Shown: positions 8,457-17,276, counted from the stretch's first letter. The stretch is DNA of 64,000 nucleotides from Pseudomonas capeferrum (GCF_013523055.1 NZ_JAAMQM010000013.1:1-64000), one strand, 5' to 3'. The notes: generated by a model not told the origin, from the sequence alone. Program-made: numbers and translations.

Positions 8457-10178
8457 ATGTTCGAAGTAACCGAGGTTTCCATCGCATCGCTGCGCGATGC
8501 GCTCGAATCCGGCCGCACCACAGCGGTCGAGCTGGTTCAGGCTTATCTGGCACGGATCGATGCCTATGACAGGATCGATACGCCCACCGCCCTCAATGCG
8601 GTAGTGGTACGCAACCCCGATGCGCTCAAGGAGGCCGCGGCCGCCGACGAGCGTCGCGCGCGAGGCGAACTGCTCGGTCCGCTGGATGGTATCCCCTATA
8701 CCGCCAAGGACAGCTATCTGGTCAAGGGCCTGACCGCGGCATCCGGCAGCCCCGCGTTCGCCAAGCTGGTGGCCCAGCGTGACGCATTCACGATCGAGCG
8801 GCTGCGCGCGGGCGGGGCCATCTGCCTGGGCAAGACCAACATGCCGCCCATGGCCAACGGCGGTATGCAGCGAGGCGTCTATGGCCGCGCCGAAAGCCCG
8901 TACAACGCGCGCTACCTGACCGCGCCCTTCGCTTCGGGCTCGTCCAATGGCGCGGGCACCGCCACCGCCGCGAGCTTCTGCGCCTTCGGCCTGGCCGAAG
9001 AGACCTGGTCGAGCGGGCGCGGCCCGGCCTCGAACAACGGCCTGTGCGCCTATACCCCCTCGCGCGGGGTCATCTCCGTGCGTGGCAACTGGCCGCTCAC
9101 GCCGACCATGGATGTGGTGGTGCCTTATGCGCGGACCATGGCGGACCTGCTCGAGATACTCGACGTCGTGGTCGCCGAGGACTCGAGCACGCGCGGCGAC
9201 CTGTGGCGCCTGCAGCCCTGGGTACCTATCCCGAGCGTCGCCTCGGTCCGTCCCGAGTCCTACCTCGACCTCGCGGCGCGGGCCGACGCGCTGGCGGGCA
9301 GGCGTTTCGGCGTGCCACGCATGTACATCAATGCCGATCCCGATGCCGGCACCGCCGAAGCCCCTGGCATCGGAGGCCCGACCGGCCAGCGGATCGATAC
9401 CCGCGCCAGCGTGATCGACCTCTGGCAGGCAGCCCGTCAAGCCCTGGAAGCCGCGGGCGCGGAAGTCGTCGAGGTGGACTTCCCGCTGGTCTCCAATTGC
9501 GAGGGCGACCGTCCCGGCGCCCCGACGGTGTATAACCGCGGGCTCGTGTCCGAGGAATTCCTGCACCATGAGCTGTGGGATCTCTCGGCCTGGGCGTTCG
9601 ACGATTTCCTGCGGGCCAACGGTGACCCGGCGCTCAATCGTCTGGTAGATGTCGAAGGGCTGAAAATCTTCCCTCACGACCCTGGCACGCTACCCAACCG
9701 CGAGGGTGACCTGGCGGCGGGCATGGATGAATACGTACGCATGGCAGAGCGCGGCATCACTCCCTGGAGCGAAATCCCGACCCTGCCCGATGGCCTGCGC
9801 GGGCTGGAAAAGACGCGCAAGCTCGACCTCGAGGACTGGATGGACGGCCTTGGCCTCGACGCGGTGATCTTCCCGACGGTGGCCGATGTCGGTCCGGCGG
9901 ACGCCGACGTCAACCCTGCCTCCGCAGATATCGCCTGGAGCAATGGCGTGTGGGTAGCCAACGGCAACCTTGCCATTCGCCACCTGGGCGTGCCGACCGT
10001 CACCGTGCCGATGGGCATCATGGCCGACATCGGCATGCCGGTGGGGCTGACCTTCGCCGGTCGCGCCTATGACGATTCCGCGCTGCTGCGATTCGCCGCG
10101 GCGTTCGAGTCCACCGGCCCGCGTCGCGCCATCCCTCCGCGCACGCCACCACTTGAAGGCAGTCGTACGGCAGAGTAA
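8457..10178 (+). CDS. Amidase signature family enzyme
   Basis: A 573-residue hydrolase of the amidase signature superfamily (Ser-Ser-Lys triad). The catalytic Lys lies in GIPYTAKDSY, the cis-Ser region in SGSSNGAGTATAAS and the presumed nucleophile in ETWSSGRGPAS, which aligns with the usual TDTGGSIRIPA block. The glycine-rich segment is less canonical than in GatA, so it is not a tRNA amidotransferase subunit. The C-terminal part contains a long insertion compared with minimal amidases. The ATG at 8457 (MFEVTEVSIASLRDAL) fits the family N-terminus; the longer open frame upstream is non-homologous. Substrate is unknown. It converges with the phosphoesterase gene. Confidence 0.88.
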   Translation: MFEVTEVSIASLRDALESGRTTAVELVQAYLARIDAYDRIDTPTALNAVVVRNPDALKEAAAADERRARGELLGPLDGIPYTAKDSYLVKGLTAASGSPAFAKLVAQRDAFTIERLRAGGAICLGKTNMPPMANGGMQRGVYGRAESPYNARYLTAPFASGSSNGAGTATAASFCAFGLAEETWSSGRGPASNNGLCAYTPSRGVISVRGNWPLTPTMDVVVPYARTMADLLEILDVVVAEDSSTRGDLWRLQPWVPIPSVASVRPESYLDLAARADALAGRRFGVPRMYINADPDAGTAEAPGIGGPTGQRIDTRASVIDLWQAARQALEAAGAEVVEVDFPLVSNCEGDRPGAPTVYNRGLVSEEFLHHELWDLSAWAFDDFLRANGDPALNRLVDVEGLKIFPHDPGTLPNREGDLAAGMDEYVRMAERGITPWSEIPTLPDGLRGLEKTRKLDLEDWMDGLGLDAVIFPTVADVGPADADVNPASADIAWSNGVWVANGNLAIRHLGVPTVTVPMGIMADIGMPVGLTFAGRAYDDSALLRFAAAFESTGPRRAIPPRTPPLEGSRTAE

Positions 10179-10190
10179 CGGACTGTCGCC

Positions 10191-10219
10191 CTGCGAGCGT
10201 TGAACGACAACGCTCGCAG
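10191..10219. terminator. Bidirectional hairpin between convergent genes
   Basis: Eleven-base perfect stem CTGCGAGCGTT / AACGCTCGCAG with a 7-base loop, in the 43-base gap between the amidase stop and the phosphoesterase stop. It is placed to end transcription from both sides. Confidence 0.65.
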
Positions 10220-10221
10220 CC

Positions 10222-10677
10222 TTACTCCAGCAACCGCACCAGACGTGGAATCAGCGCGTCCTGCGCGCACTCCAACAACGCCACGGTCACCGGCAGCTTG
10301 AAACGTCGCGGCCCCGCGCTGCCCGGATTGAGAAACAGCCGCTCGCCTTGCCAGTCGATGCGGGGCTTGTGGGAGTGCCCGGTAATCACGATGGCGATGT
10401 CGTCGAGATCGGCGGGCACATCGGCGATGTCATGAACCAGCAGGACTCGCCGGCCGGCCATCTCGAAGCGCGATAAATCAGGGATATCCCGCGCCCAGGA
10501 AGCCGCAAGGTCATTGTTGCCACGCACCACCTGAACCGGCGCCAGTGCCGTCAGCTGCTCGAGTATCTCGGGTTTGCCGATGTCACCCGCATGGATGATC
10601 AATTCACTGCCTTCCAGGGCTGCGAGGGCTTCAGGACGCAGCAGGCCATGGGTATCGGAGATCACGCCGACCTTCAT
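10222..10677 (-). CDS. YfcE/MJ0936-family metallophosphoesterase
   Basis: A 151-residue calcineurin-like phosphodiesterase of the small YfcE type. All five metal-ligand blocks are visible: VISDTHG, HAGDIG, VRGNND, LLVHD and ITGHSHKPR, then the conserved LNPGSAGPRR. The ATG at 10677 gives exactly the family N-terminus MKVGVISDTHG. The upstream extension of the frame lacks similarity. It is likely a Mn-dependent phosphodiesterase with unknown physiological substrate, expressed alone. Confidence 0.92.
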   Translation of the reverse strand: MKVGVISDTHGLLRPEALAALEGSELIIHAGDIGKPEILEQLTALAPVQVVRGNNDLAASWARDIPDLSRFEMAGRRVLLVHDIADVPADLDDIAIVITGHSHKPRIDWQGERLFLNPGSAGPRRFKLPVTVALLECAQDALIPRLVRLLE

Positions 10678-10814
10678 TAAGGGTGCGGTCCTAGTGGAAG
10701 TTCGATGAAAGTAACCGGTAGCCGTGAAAACGGGCGCTGTGATCGATGCTTGCCAGTCAAGGTCAAGGATTCGATTCAGATGCTGAAACCAACAGGCCAA
10801 TTTTCGATTTTCTG

Positions 10815-10930
10815 TGAAGCGGCTGGCCTCGTCGCGGGACAAGCCCGCTCACCACCCGAATATGCCTCCAATGCACCGCGTACCCGGTGGCGAGCGGGCT
10901 TGCCCCGCGACGAGGCCAGCCACTTCACAA
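10815..10930. repeat. Inverted pair of REP elements
   Basis: Two long arms are inverted copies of each other: GAAGCGGCTGGCCTCGTCGC followed by GGGACAAGCCCGCTCACCA on the left, and the complement from 10886 to about 10927 on the right. This is the extragenic palindrome arrangement typical of Pseudomonas, sitting between the phosphoesterase and the PepSY gene. I see no gene in the rest of the gap. Confidence 0.85.
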
Positions 10931-11058
10931 AAGATTTCCAAGCCGGCGGTAGGCTTGAGCATCAGAAAACAGGATGTCTTTTCTTGACTGCCTCGCATTG
11001 AAGGCTTGGGCTACATGCAAGTACCTGACGGCCCATGCTCAATGCATCCTTGCAATAT

Positions 11059-11088
11059 GAAAGGCCCGACACGCGGCACGGGCCTTTC
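11059..11088 (-). terminator. Terminator for the PepSY gene
   Basis: Ten-base perfect stem GAAAGGCCCG / CGGGCCTTTC with a 10-base loop, 20 bases beyond the stop of the PepSY gene on the minus strand. Confidence 0.75.
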
Positions 11089-11108
11089 AGGGCATGGTAC
11101 AAGCCGAA

Positions 11109-11381
11109 TCAGTGATCCATCTCGTCCTTGGTGATCTTGCCGGTAAGAGGATCGACATGGAACTCGTACTTCATGCCATCGGCCTTCGTGCCCTCGCCTT
11201 CCCAATGACCGTCGTCGGCTTCGATCTTGGTGATCTGGGTATAACCGGCTGCCTTGAGCGTGGCTTCGGCCTGGTCCTTGGTAACCTTCCAATCCGCGCC
11301 AGGCTGATCGGCCCAGGCGGTGGATGCGCCCATGGCACCTACGATGGCGAGACCGGCGAACAGTCGGGTGATTGCTTTCAT
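11109..11381 (-). CDS. Secreted PepSY-domain protein
   Basis: A 90-residue protein with a signal peptide (MKAITRLFAGLAIVGAMGAS, cleavage after AWA) and a mature PepSY-like domain (TKDQAEATLKAAGYTQITKI, then DPLTGKITKDEMDH). The domain is widespread as a small periplasmic module and is thought to modulate proteases or bind metal. AAGGAT precedes the ATG at 11381. The short gap to the DUF2945 gene upstream on the same strand leaves co-transcription possible. Pseudomonas genomes commonly carry such small PepSY proteins, and the role of this one is unknown. Confidence 0.85.
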   Translation of the reverse strand: MKAITRLFAGLAIVGAMGASTAWADQPGADWKVTKDQAEATLKAAGYTQITKIEADDGHWEGEGTKADGMKYEFHVDPLTGKITKDEMDH

Positions 11382-11440
11382 GCTGGATATCCTTATTGAC
11401 GTAAAGGTAGAACGTAAGACTTTTCCCGTCACGGGATGGT

Positions 11441-11650
11441 TCAGTCCTTGTGCAGCGCCTCCTCGCGATGCATCGCCCTATGCCCGGTCTTGTCGCTCTC
11501 GACCTCGTACTGCGGCTCCTCCTTGGAGCAGTGCCGCTGACGGCCCATGAACTCGACATCCTGGGTATGAACCTGGGTCACCTTGCCGTGGATCACCCCG
11601 GCTTCGGCGTTCCAGCGCACGTGATCGCCCTTCTTGAACTTGTTGCTCAT
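11441..11650 (-). CDS. DUF2945 / hypervirulence-associated TUDOR-like small protein
   Basis: A 69-residue cytosolic protein with the DUF2945 pattern: FKKGDHVRWNAEAGVIHGKV, then MGRQRHCSKEEPQYEVES and HREEALHKD at the end. The fold is a small beta barrel and the biochemical role is not established. GGAGACTGCG precedes the ATG at 11650. It lies 59 bases upstream of the PepSY gene on the same strand and may be co-transcribed with it. Confidence 0.88.
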   Translation of the reverse strand: MSNKFKKGDHVRWNAEAGVIHGKVTQVHTQDVEFMGRQRHCSKEEPQYEVESDKTGHRAMHREEALHKD

Positions 11651-11898
11651 CGCAGTCTCCTCGCCCCCGCGGGGCCGTGATCGAGAACGTCATATTTCTC
11701 TGTTCAACTGAGACTTGCGACAGCCCGAAGATTCCAACCGATCGACCTGGCCAGTCACGTGCCGCGAGTCCATGATCCGATTCAGCGAAGCTGTCCGATC
11801 ATGACTTGGACGAAATGCCGCCTGTGCCCTTTCGTCCCGCAGCAAGTGAAGGCACAATGCGTGTCTTTTTTTTGGCCAGCCGGGCCGGAGGCCTACGA

Positions 11899-12996
11899 AT
11901 GATCAAGACGCCGTGCTACCTCATCGACAAGCAAAAGCTGCTGGGCAACATGGAAAAGATTGCCTACATGCGCGAAAAGTCCGGAGCCAAGGCCCTGCTG
12001 GCGCTCAAGTGCTTCGCCACCTGGTCGGTATTCGACCTGATGCAGCAATACATGGATGGCACCACCTCTTCGTCGCTCTACGAGCTCAAGCTCGGCCGCC
12101 AGAAGTTCGCCGGCGAGACCCACGCCTACAGCGTCGCCTGGGCCGATGACGAGGTCGAGGAGATGCTCGACAACTGCGACAAGATCATCTTCAACTCCAT
12201 CGGTCAGTTGCAGCGCTTCGCCGAAGCTTCCGCGGGCAAGGTCCGTGGCCTGCGCGTCAATCCTCAGGTGAGCAGCTCGGACTATCTGCTGGCGGATCCC
12301 GCGCGCCCGTTCAGCCGCCTGGGCGAGTGGGATCCGGAAAAGATCGAGCAGGTCATCGACCGGATTTCCGGGTTCATGTTCCACAACAACTGCGAGAACG
12401 GCGACTTCAACCTGTTCGATCAGATGCTGGGTCACATCGAGGAACGCTTCGGCCACCTGCTGCACAAGGTCGAGTGGGTCAGCCTGGGCGGTGGTATCCA
12501 CTTCACCGGCGAAGGCTACGCGCTGGACGAATTCTGCGCGCGCCTGAAGGCCTTCTCCGAGAAATACAGCGTGCAGGTCTACCTGGAGCCCGGCGAAGCC
12601 GCCATCACCCAGAGCGCCTCGCTGGAAGTCACCGTGCTCGACACCCTGTTCAACGGCAAGCACCTGGCCGTGGTGGACAGCTCCATCGAAGCGCATATGC
12701 TCGATCTGCTGATCTATCGCCTCGACGCCAAGATGGCGCCCAACGACGGCGCGCACACCTACATGGTCTGTGGCAAGTCGTGCCTGGCGGGCGACATCTT
12801 TGGCGAATACACATTCGATCAACCGCTGGCCATCGGCGATCGGCTCTCGTTCGTCGACGCCGCGGGCTACACCATGGTCAAGAAAAACTGGTTCAACGGC
12901 TTGAAGATGCCGTCCATCGCGATCAAGCAGCTCGACGGCAGCGTCGAGGTGGTTCGCGAGTTCGGTTTCCAAGACTACCTGTCCAGCCTGTCCTGA
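11899..12996 (+). CDS. nspC: Carboxynorspermidine/carboxyspermidine decarboxylase
   Basis: A 365-residue PLP enzyme of the alanine-racemase-fold decarboxylase group. It removes the carboxyl group from carboxynorspermidine or carboxyspermidine to make the free triamine. PLP Lys is in GAKALLALKCFATW. Other signatures are VEWVSLGGGIHFTGEGYA, the glutamate loop VYLEPGEAA and the substrate-side cysteine region VCGKSCLAGD. The start at 11899 (MIKTPCYLIDKQKLL) follows GGAGG. The upstream part of the frame is unsupported. Its partner dehydrogenase begins 28 bases downstream, so the two form an operon for the aspartate-semialdehyde route to polyamines. Confidence 0.92.
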   Translation: MIKTPCYLIDKQKLLGNMEKIAYMREKSGAKALLALKCFATWSVFDLMQQYMDGTTSSSLYELKLGRQKFAGETHAYSVAWADDEVEEMLDNCDKIIFNSIGQLQRFAEASAGKVRGLRVNPQVSSSDYLLADPARPFSRLGEWDPEKIEQVIDRISGFMFHNNCENGDFNLFDQMLGHIEERFGHLLHKVEWVSLGGGIHFTGEGYALDEFCARLKAFSEKYSVQVYLEPGEAAITQSASLEVTVLDTLFNGKHLAVVDSSIEAHMLDLLIYRLDAKMAPNDGAHTYMVCGKSCLAGDIFGEYTFDQPLAIGDRLSFVDAAGYTMVKKNWFNGLKMPSIAIKQLDGSVEVVREFGFQDYLSSLS

Positions 12997-13024
12997 GCTG
13001 GCCAATCAAGGAGAAAGTAAGAAA

Positions 13025-14269
13025 TTGAAGAAGAACGTTCTTATCATTGGTGCAGGAGGTGTCGCCAAGGTGGTGGCCCACAAGTGCGCGCAGCATAACG
13101 ACGAGCTCGGTCGTATTGCCATTGCGTCGCGGAACATCTCCAAATGCCAGGCCATCATCGACAGCGTCAAGGCCAAGGGCAGCCTCAAGCAGCCCGCCGA
13201 CATCCAGGCCTTTGCGCTCAATGCCCTCGATGTCGAGGCGACCAAGACGCTGATCCGCGAAACCGAGTCGCAGATCGTGATCAACGTGGGTTCCGCCTTC
13301 CTCAACATGTCGGTGCTGCGTGCCTGCATCGATACCGGCGCTGCCTATCTGGACACCGCCATCCACGAAGAACCGGGCAAGATCTGCGAAACGCCCCCTT
13401 GGTACGGCAACTACGAGTGGAAACACCTCGAGGAATGCCAGCAGAAGAATGTCACCGCCATCCTCGGCGTGGGCTTCGATCCAGGTGTGGTCAATGCCTA
13501 TGCGGCCTTGGCGCAACAGCAGCATTTCGACCGTATTGATTCGATCGACATCCTCGATGTCAATGCGGGCTCCCATGGCAAGTATTTCGCCACCAATTTC
13601 GATCCGGAAATCAATTTCCGCGAATTCACCGGGCAGGTCTGGAGCTGGCAGGAAAGCCAGTGGACCAGCAATACCATGTTCGAGGTCAAGCGTACCGATG
13701 ACCTGCCGGTGGTGGGCTCGCAGAACCTGTACCTCACCGGTCACGATGAAGTGCACTCGCTGTCGAAGAACCTGGACGTGCCGAACGTGCGTTTCTGGAT
13801 GAGTTTCGGCGAGCACTACATCAACGTCTTCACCGTATTGAAGAACCTGGGCCTGCTCTCCGAGCAGCCGGTCAAGACCGCCGAAGGCCTGGAAGTGGTG
13901 CCGCTTAAGGTGGTCAAGGCCGTGCTGCCCGACCCTTCGTCCCTGGCCCCCGGCTATACCGGCAAGACCTGCATCGGTGACCTGGTCAAGGGCACCAAGG
14001 ACGGCCAGCCGCGTGAAGTCTTCATCTATAACGTGGCCGACCATGAAGAGGCCTACGCCGAGACCGATAGCCAAGGTATCTCCTACACCGCCGGCGTGCC
14101 GCCGGTAGCCGCGGCGCTGCTGGTCGCGCGTGGCGAGTGGGATGTACAACGCATGGTCAACGTCGAGGAGCTGCCTGCGGAGCCGTTCCTCAAGGCGCTG
14201 GACGTGATGGGCCTGCCGACACGCATCAAGGACGAGCACGGCGACCGTCCCTGGGACGCTCAAGCGTAA
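13025..14269 (+). CDS. Carboxynorspermidine/carboxyspermidine dehydrogenase (saccharopine dehydrogenase family)
   Basis: A 414-residue NADPH-dependent enzyme that condenses aspartate beta-semialdehyde with a diamine (putrescine or diaminopropane) to carboxy(nor)spermidine. The Rossmann start is VLIIGAGGVAKVVAHKC. Further signatures are VINVGSAFLNMSVLRACIDT, LGVGFDPGVVNAYAALAQQ and ISYTAGVPPVAAALLVARGEW. The codon at the only sensible start is TTG (13025), 11 bases after AAGGAG. No in-frame ATG or GTG precedes the nucleotide-binding motif. It follows nspC directly, and a strong hairpin ends the unit. Confidence 0.92.
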   Translation: MKKNVLIIGAGGVAKVVAHKCAQHNDELGRIAIASRNISKCQAIIDSVKAKGSLKQPADIQAFALNALDVEATKTLIRETESQIVINVGSAFLNMSVLRACIDTGAAYLDTAIHEEPGKICETPPWYGNYEWKHLEECQQKNVTAILGVGFDPGVVNAYAALAQQQHFDRIDSIDILDVNAGSHGKYFATNFDPEINFREFTGQVWSWQESQWTSNTMFEVKRTDDLPVVGSQNLYLTGHDEVHSLSKNLDVPNVRFWMSFGEHYINVFTVLKNLGLLSEQPVKTAEGLEVVPLKVVKAVLPDPSSLAPGYTGKTCIGDLVKGTKDGQPREVFIYNVADHEEAYAETDSQGISYTAGVPPVAAALLVARGEWDVQRMVNVEELPAEPFLKALDVMGLPTRIKDEHGDRPWDAQA

Positions 14270-14281
14270 GCGTCCCTGACA

Positions 14282-14307
14282 CGAGGTGCGCCAGGCCGCG
14301 CACCTCG
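14282..14307. terminator. Hairpin after the polyamine operon
   Basis: Nine-base stem CGAGGTGCG / CGCACCTCG with an 8-base loop, 12 bases beyond the dehydrogenase stop and 13 bases beyond the stop of the convergent methyltransferase remnant. It can serve both strands. Confidence 0.7.
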
Positions 14308-14319
14308 CTGTTCACACCA

Positions 14320-14802
14320 CTACTTGCGCGCGTCCAGAATCAGGTTGAACGGCGTCTGCGCCGCGCGCCGGAACCGCGTGAACCCCACCTCCTCGAACAC
14401 TTTCCGAAGCCGTGCCTCCCCGGCTTGTGCCCCCAGTCCCAGCCCGACTTCCTGGGACAGCGAATTGGGTGTGCCGATGAACGTCGATGCCGCGTAGAAC
14501 AGGGTCCCGCCGGGATTGATGTTCTCGTCCAGCGAATCCAGCGCGAACGGCTCCACCCTCAGGACCGTGCCATCGGCCTTGAGCGTCGAGTAGGCATACC
14601 GTGCGGCCCCGACCGGATCGCCCATATCATGCAGGCAGTCCAAGTAGCGGATCAGGTCGAAATACTCATCGGGATAGTCCTTGGCCGTGGCCTGCCGGAA
14701 GCTCGCCTGCGCCGACACCCCGGCGTCACTGGCAAGCGTCGCCCCGGCGCCCATGCCGGACACCAGCTTGCCCATGAATTCGTGAAGTCTGCTTTCGTCC
14801 AT
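14320..14802 (-). pseudogene. Internally deleted SAM-dependent methyltransferase
   Basis: A 160-codon frame that keeps the first part (MDESRLHEFMGKLVSGMGAG) and the last part (DYFDLIRYLDCLHDMGDP-like block, then VGAARYAYSTLKADGTVLRV and GEARLRKVFEEVGFTRFRRA) of a methyltransferase normally about 350 residues long. The centre is missing, including the winged-helix N-domain and the glycine-rich SAM motif I (DVGCGxG). The junction lies around GATLASDAGVSAQASFRQAT. The reading frame survives the deletion, so a short protein could still be made, but it cannot bind SAM as the family does. The ATG at 14802 is the family start. Confidence 0.8.
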
Positions 14803-15026
14803 GACGTGCCCTCCCGCGAGAAGGCCACTGTCGGTACCGCGACATTCTGCCCGAAAGCTACAGGCGGTGGTCGATTGGATGATGCGCGAGGCCGGCGACA
14901 GGAGCATCGCGGCCAGACTTTTCGCCGGGTTGAGCCTAGTGCGCTGCTGTCGGTTCGCACGGGCTGGCCGACGAACGCTCGATCGGCGATTCGAGCCGGG
15001 AAAGCTTAGAAGAAACGCCCGAGGGC

Positions 15027-15056
15027 GGGTGCCAGGGCCTTGCGCGCCTGGCACCC
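15027..15056 (-). terminator. Terminator for the KGG protein gene
   Basis: Ten-base perfect stem GGGTGCCAGG / CCTGGCACCC with a 10-base loop, 9 bases past the stop of the KGG gene on the minus strand. Confidence 0.7.
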
Positions 15057-15065
15057 ATGAGTAGG

Positions 15066-15293
15066 CTAGCGACTGCTGCTACCCCCGCTGTTGCGCCCAC
15101 CGCCTCGACTTTGTTGTCCCCCGGCGCGACCGGCCTCCGATGCGCGCTGACGGTCATTGGCGAAATTGCCACCCGAATTCTGCCCACCTTTGCGGCCCGC
15201 TTCGGAGGCGCGCTCGCGGTCATTGGCGAAATTGCCGGAATTGGTCTGCGGATTGCCGCCTTGCTTGCCGGTCTTGCGTTGGTCGTCGCTCAT
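15066..15293 (-). CDS. KGG-repeat general stress protein (YciG/Con-10 type)
   Basis: A 75-residue hydrophilic, glycine-rich protein with two copies of the KGG module: NSGNFANDRERASEAGRKGG and NSGGNFANDRQRASEAGRAGG-like, then a Ser/Gly/Arg tail. Such proteins are intrinsically disordered and are induced in stationary phase or desiccation in enterics and pseudomonads. The ATG at 15293 is preceded by GGTGAAAGATC. It has its own downstream hairpin, which suggests a monocistronic gene. Confidence 0.9.
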   Translation of the reverse strand: MSDDQRKTGKQGGNPQTNSGNFANDRERASEAGRKGGQNSGGNFANDRQRASEAGRAGGQQSRGGGRNSGGSSSR

Positions 15294-15455
15294 GATCTTT
15301 CACCTCATGTCGTGGAAGGGCACAGGAAAGTCTATGCCTGTACTCCGAGTGACAGGGCGGCGATAAATGCGAACGGCAATCAGATAGACCGACGAAACGC
15401 TCTAATTCAAGCGGTGCAAGTCACTGGGGCACCAGTTTTCATTGCATGGGATATA

Positions 15456-16244
15456 TCAGGATTTCAACCCCGCCGCCTGCTCGACCAGCAATTGCCAGTT
15501 TCGCGCTTCCTGCCAGTCCGAGGCAAAGGGCAATTGAACCCAGTAAGGGGTCTGTCCAGCGTTCTGCAATTGAACGTGCAAGCTGCACGTGCGCGCCGTG
15601 CTGCTGCTCGTGGTGGTCGTGGAACGCGAGCTGCCCTTGCCGATCATGCCAAGATTGGCGGTCAGCGCGTACACGTTGCGACGGCCATGCTTGGTGGTGG
15701 TTTGCGTAGTGGAGTTGGTGATGGTCCGCTCGTCCACTCGTACCTGTTTGACTACCCGTTGGGCATCCATCAAGGCATGACGATCACCGATTTCGGGGCC
15801 CAGCACATAGAGCATCCGACTCTCGGAGAACACCGCCAGCATGCGACCGCCGCGACAGATCCAGCGATAGGGCCCCAGCGCCTGGTCGGCCAGGAATGCC
15901 TTGCCCGCTTCCATGCGTGCGGCATCGACATGACGACGCGCCTGATCCGCCGCTCGCTGGCGGGGATACCACAGCAATGACACCGGCAGATAGACCAGCC
16001 ACAGAAGGCACCAGATCAATACGGCATAGATAGGCCCACCGATGTAATGCCCCTGCCAGATCCATTTGAGCAACAAGTACCCGCAGAACAGCGCCTGAAC
16101 CGCCATGAACAGCTGGGTAACCCGCCGTTTGGACTGTTGCAGGCGAACTTGCGCCTGTCGCGCATGTTCAAGCGCTTGCGCAAGAGAAGCTGGGGTGGCC
16201 GTGAAGGTGGTATCGGGGATGGCGGAGGGTTGTTGAAGCGACAT
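15456..16244 (-). CDS. Conserved hypothetical inner-membrane protein
   Basis: A 262-residue protein that I do not recognise. An N-terminal helical segment (about 17-45, QALEHARQAQVRLQQSKRR) leads into two adjacent membrane helices (about 46-67 and 71-92: LFMAVQALFCGYLLLKWI, then YAVLIWCLLWLVYLPVSLLW). A soluble C-terminal domain of about 165 residues follows. That domain contains a low-complexity Ser/Thr stretch (SSRSTTTTSSST) and ends in an aromatic-rich module (YWVQLPFASDWQEARNWQLL). Start ATG at 16244 (MSLQQPSAIPD) chosen because the upstream frame is Arg-rich shadow. No operon partner is evident. Confidence 0.7.
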   Translation of the reverse strand: MSLQQPSAIPDTTFTATPASLAQALEHARQAQVRLQQSKRRVTQLFMAVQALFCGYLLLKWIWQGHYIGGPIYAVLIWCLLWLVYLPVSLLWYPRQRAADQARRHVDAARMEAGKAFLADQALGPYRWICRGGRMLAVFSESRMLYVLGPEIGDRHALMDAQRVVKQVRVDERTITNSTTQTTTKHGRRNVYALTANLGMIGKGSSRSTTTTSSSTARTCSLHVQLQNAGQTPYWVQLPFASDWQEARNWQLLVEQAAGLKS

Positions 16245-16429
16245 AGGGCATCCTGCACAAGTAGACAATGCACCGCTGCGGGCACGACGGCCCGCGAGTA
16301 TACCCCGCGGCACACCTGGCTTCGATCCACTCCCTTCCGAATGCGGGCCCGAGCGCTGGACCGGTTACCGGCCGAGGCCGACACGCGGGGCTACACTCCA
16401 TCCACCGCGCCTGATCCTGGAGAACCGAC

Positions 16430-16909
16430 ATGACGCCCAAGAACACGATATGTCTCTGGTACGACGGCACCGCGCTGGAAGCCGCGACCTTCTACGCCGC
16501 CACCTTACCGGACAGCACCGTCGATGCGGTCCATCACGCTCCTGGCGACTTTCCGGCCGGCAAGCGGGGCGATGTACTGACCGTGCAGTTTACGGTGATG
16601 GGTATCCCCTGCCTTGGCCTGAACGGCGGCCCGATGTTTACCCACAATGAAGCCTTCTCGTTCCAGGTAGCCACCGACGACCAGGCCGAGACCGATCGCC
16701 TGTGGGACGCCATAGTGGGCAACGACGGCGAGGAAAGCGCTTGCGGTTGGTGCAAGGACAAATGGGGGTTGTCGTGGCAGATTACCCCGCGCGTATTGAC
16801 GGAGGCGATAACCCATCCCGATGCGGCGGCCGCCGAGCGCGCGTTCGAGGCGATGATGCGGATGCGCAAGATCGATATTGCGGCGATCGAGGCAGCGTTG
16901 AAGGGCTGA
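16430..16909 (+). CDS. PhnB-like VOC family protein
   Basis: A 159-residue member of the glyoxalase/VOC superfamily, PhnB (3-demethylubiquinone methyltransferase-like) branch. It has the typical start NTICLWYDGTALEAATFYAA, the strand FTVMGIPCLGLNGGPMFTHN and the conserved CGWCKDKWGLSWQITPRVL block. These proteins form paired beta-alpha-beta units and their physiological substrates are mostly unknown. GGAGAACCGAC precedes the ATG. It is flanked downstream by a REP pair. Confidence 0.9.
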   Translation: MTPKNTICLWYDGTALEAATFYAATLPDSTVDAVHHAPGDFPAGKRGDVLTVQFTVMGIPCLGLNGGPMFTHNEAFSFQVATDDQAETDRLWDAIVGNDGEESACGWCKDKWGLSWQITPRVLTEAITHPDAAAAERAFEAMMRMRKIDIAAIEAALKG

Positions 16910-16977
16910 AGGGAGTGCTGGCCAGAGGTTGGGTTGAGGGCATGTATAACCACGGCTAATGGGCTGGCTGATCGATT

Positions 16978-17144
16978 GCATTGTCAGGCGAGTCCTTCGG
17001 CCTCGATTCGCGGGCAAGCCCGCTCCCACAAGTTGAGCGATAAACTTAGGGGGCTGCGCACTGGCGCTGAATTGGAAAAGCACGTTCTCCCTGTGGGAGC
17101 GGGCTTGCCCGCGAATCGAGGCCGAAGGACTCGCCTGGCAATGC
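16978..17144. repeat. Inverted pair of REP elements
   Basis: Left arm from 16979 (CATTGTCAGGCGAGTCCTTC, then GCGGGCAAGCCCGCTCCCAC) and right arm 17092-17143, which is its near-perfect complement (GTGGGAGCGGGCTTGCCCGC, then GACTCGCCTGGCAATG). The element lies between the VOC and GNAT genes. Confidence 0.88.
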
Positions 17145-17276
17145 ACCCTCACCCCCTACGATCGCCGTGGAAACGCTGGACCAGCCGCGCGCGCCCCCAC
17201 GGTTTCCTGCAGTCTGCGCACGTGTCCTATATCCTGACTTCCGGCCTCCCCTTCAAACCAGCCTCAGGAGTTGGAA

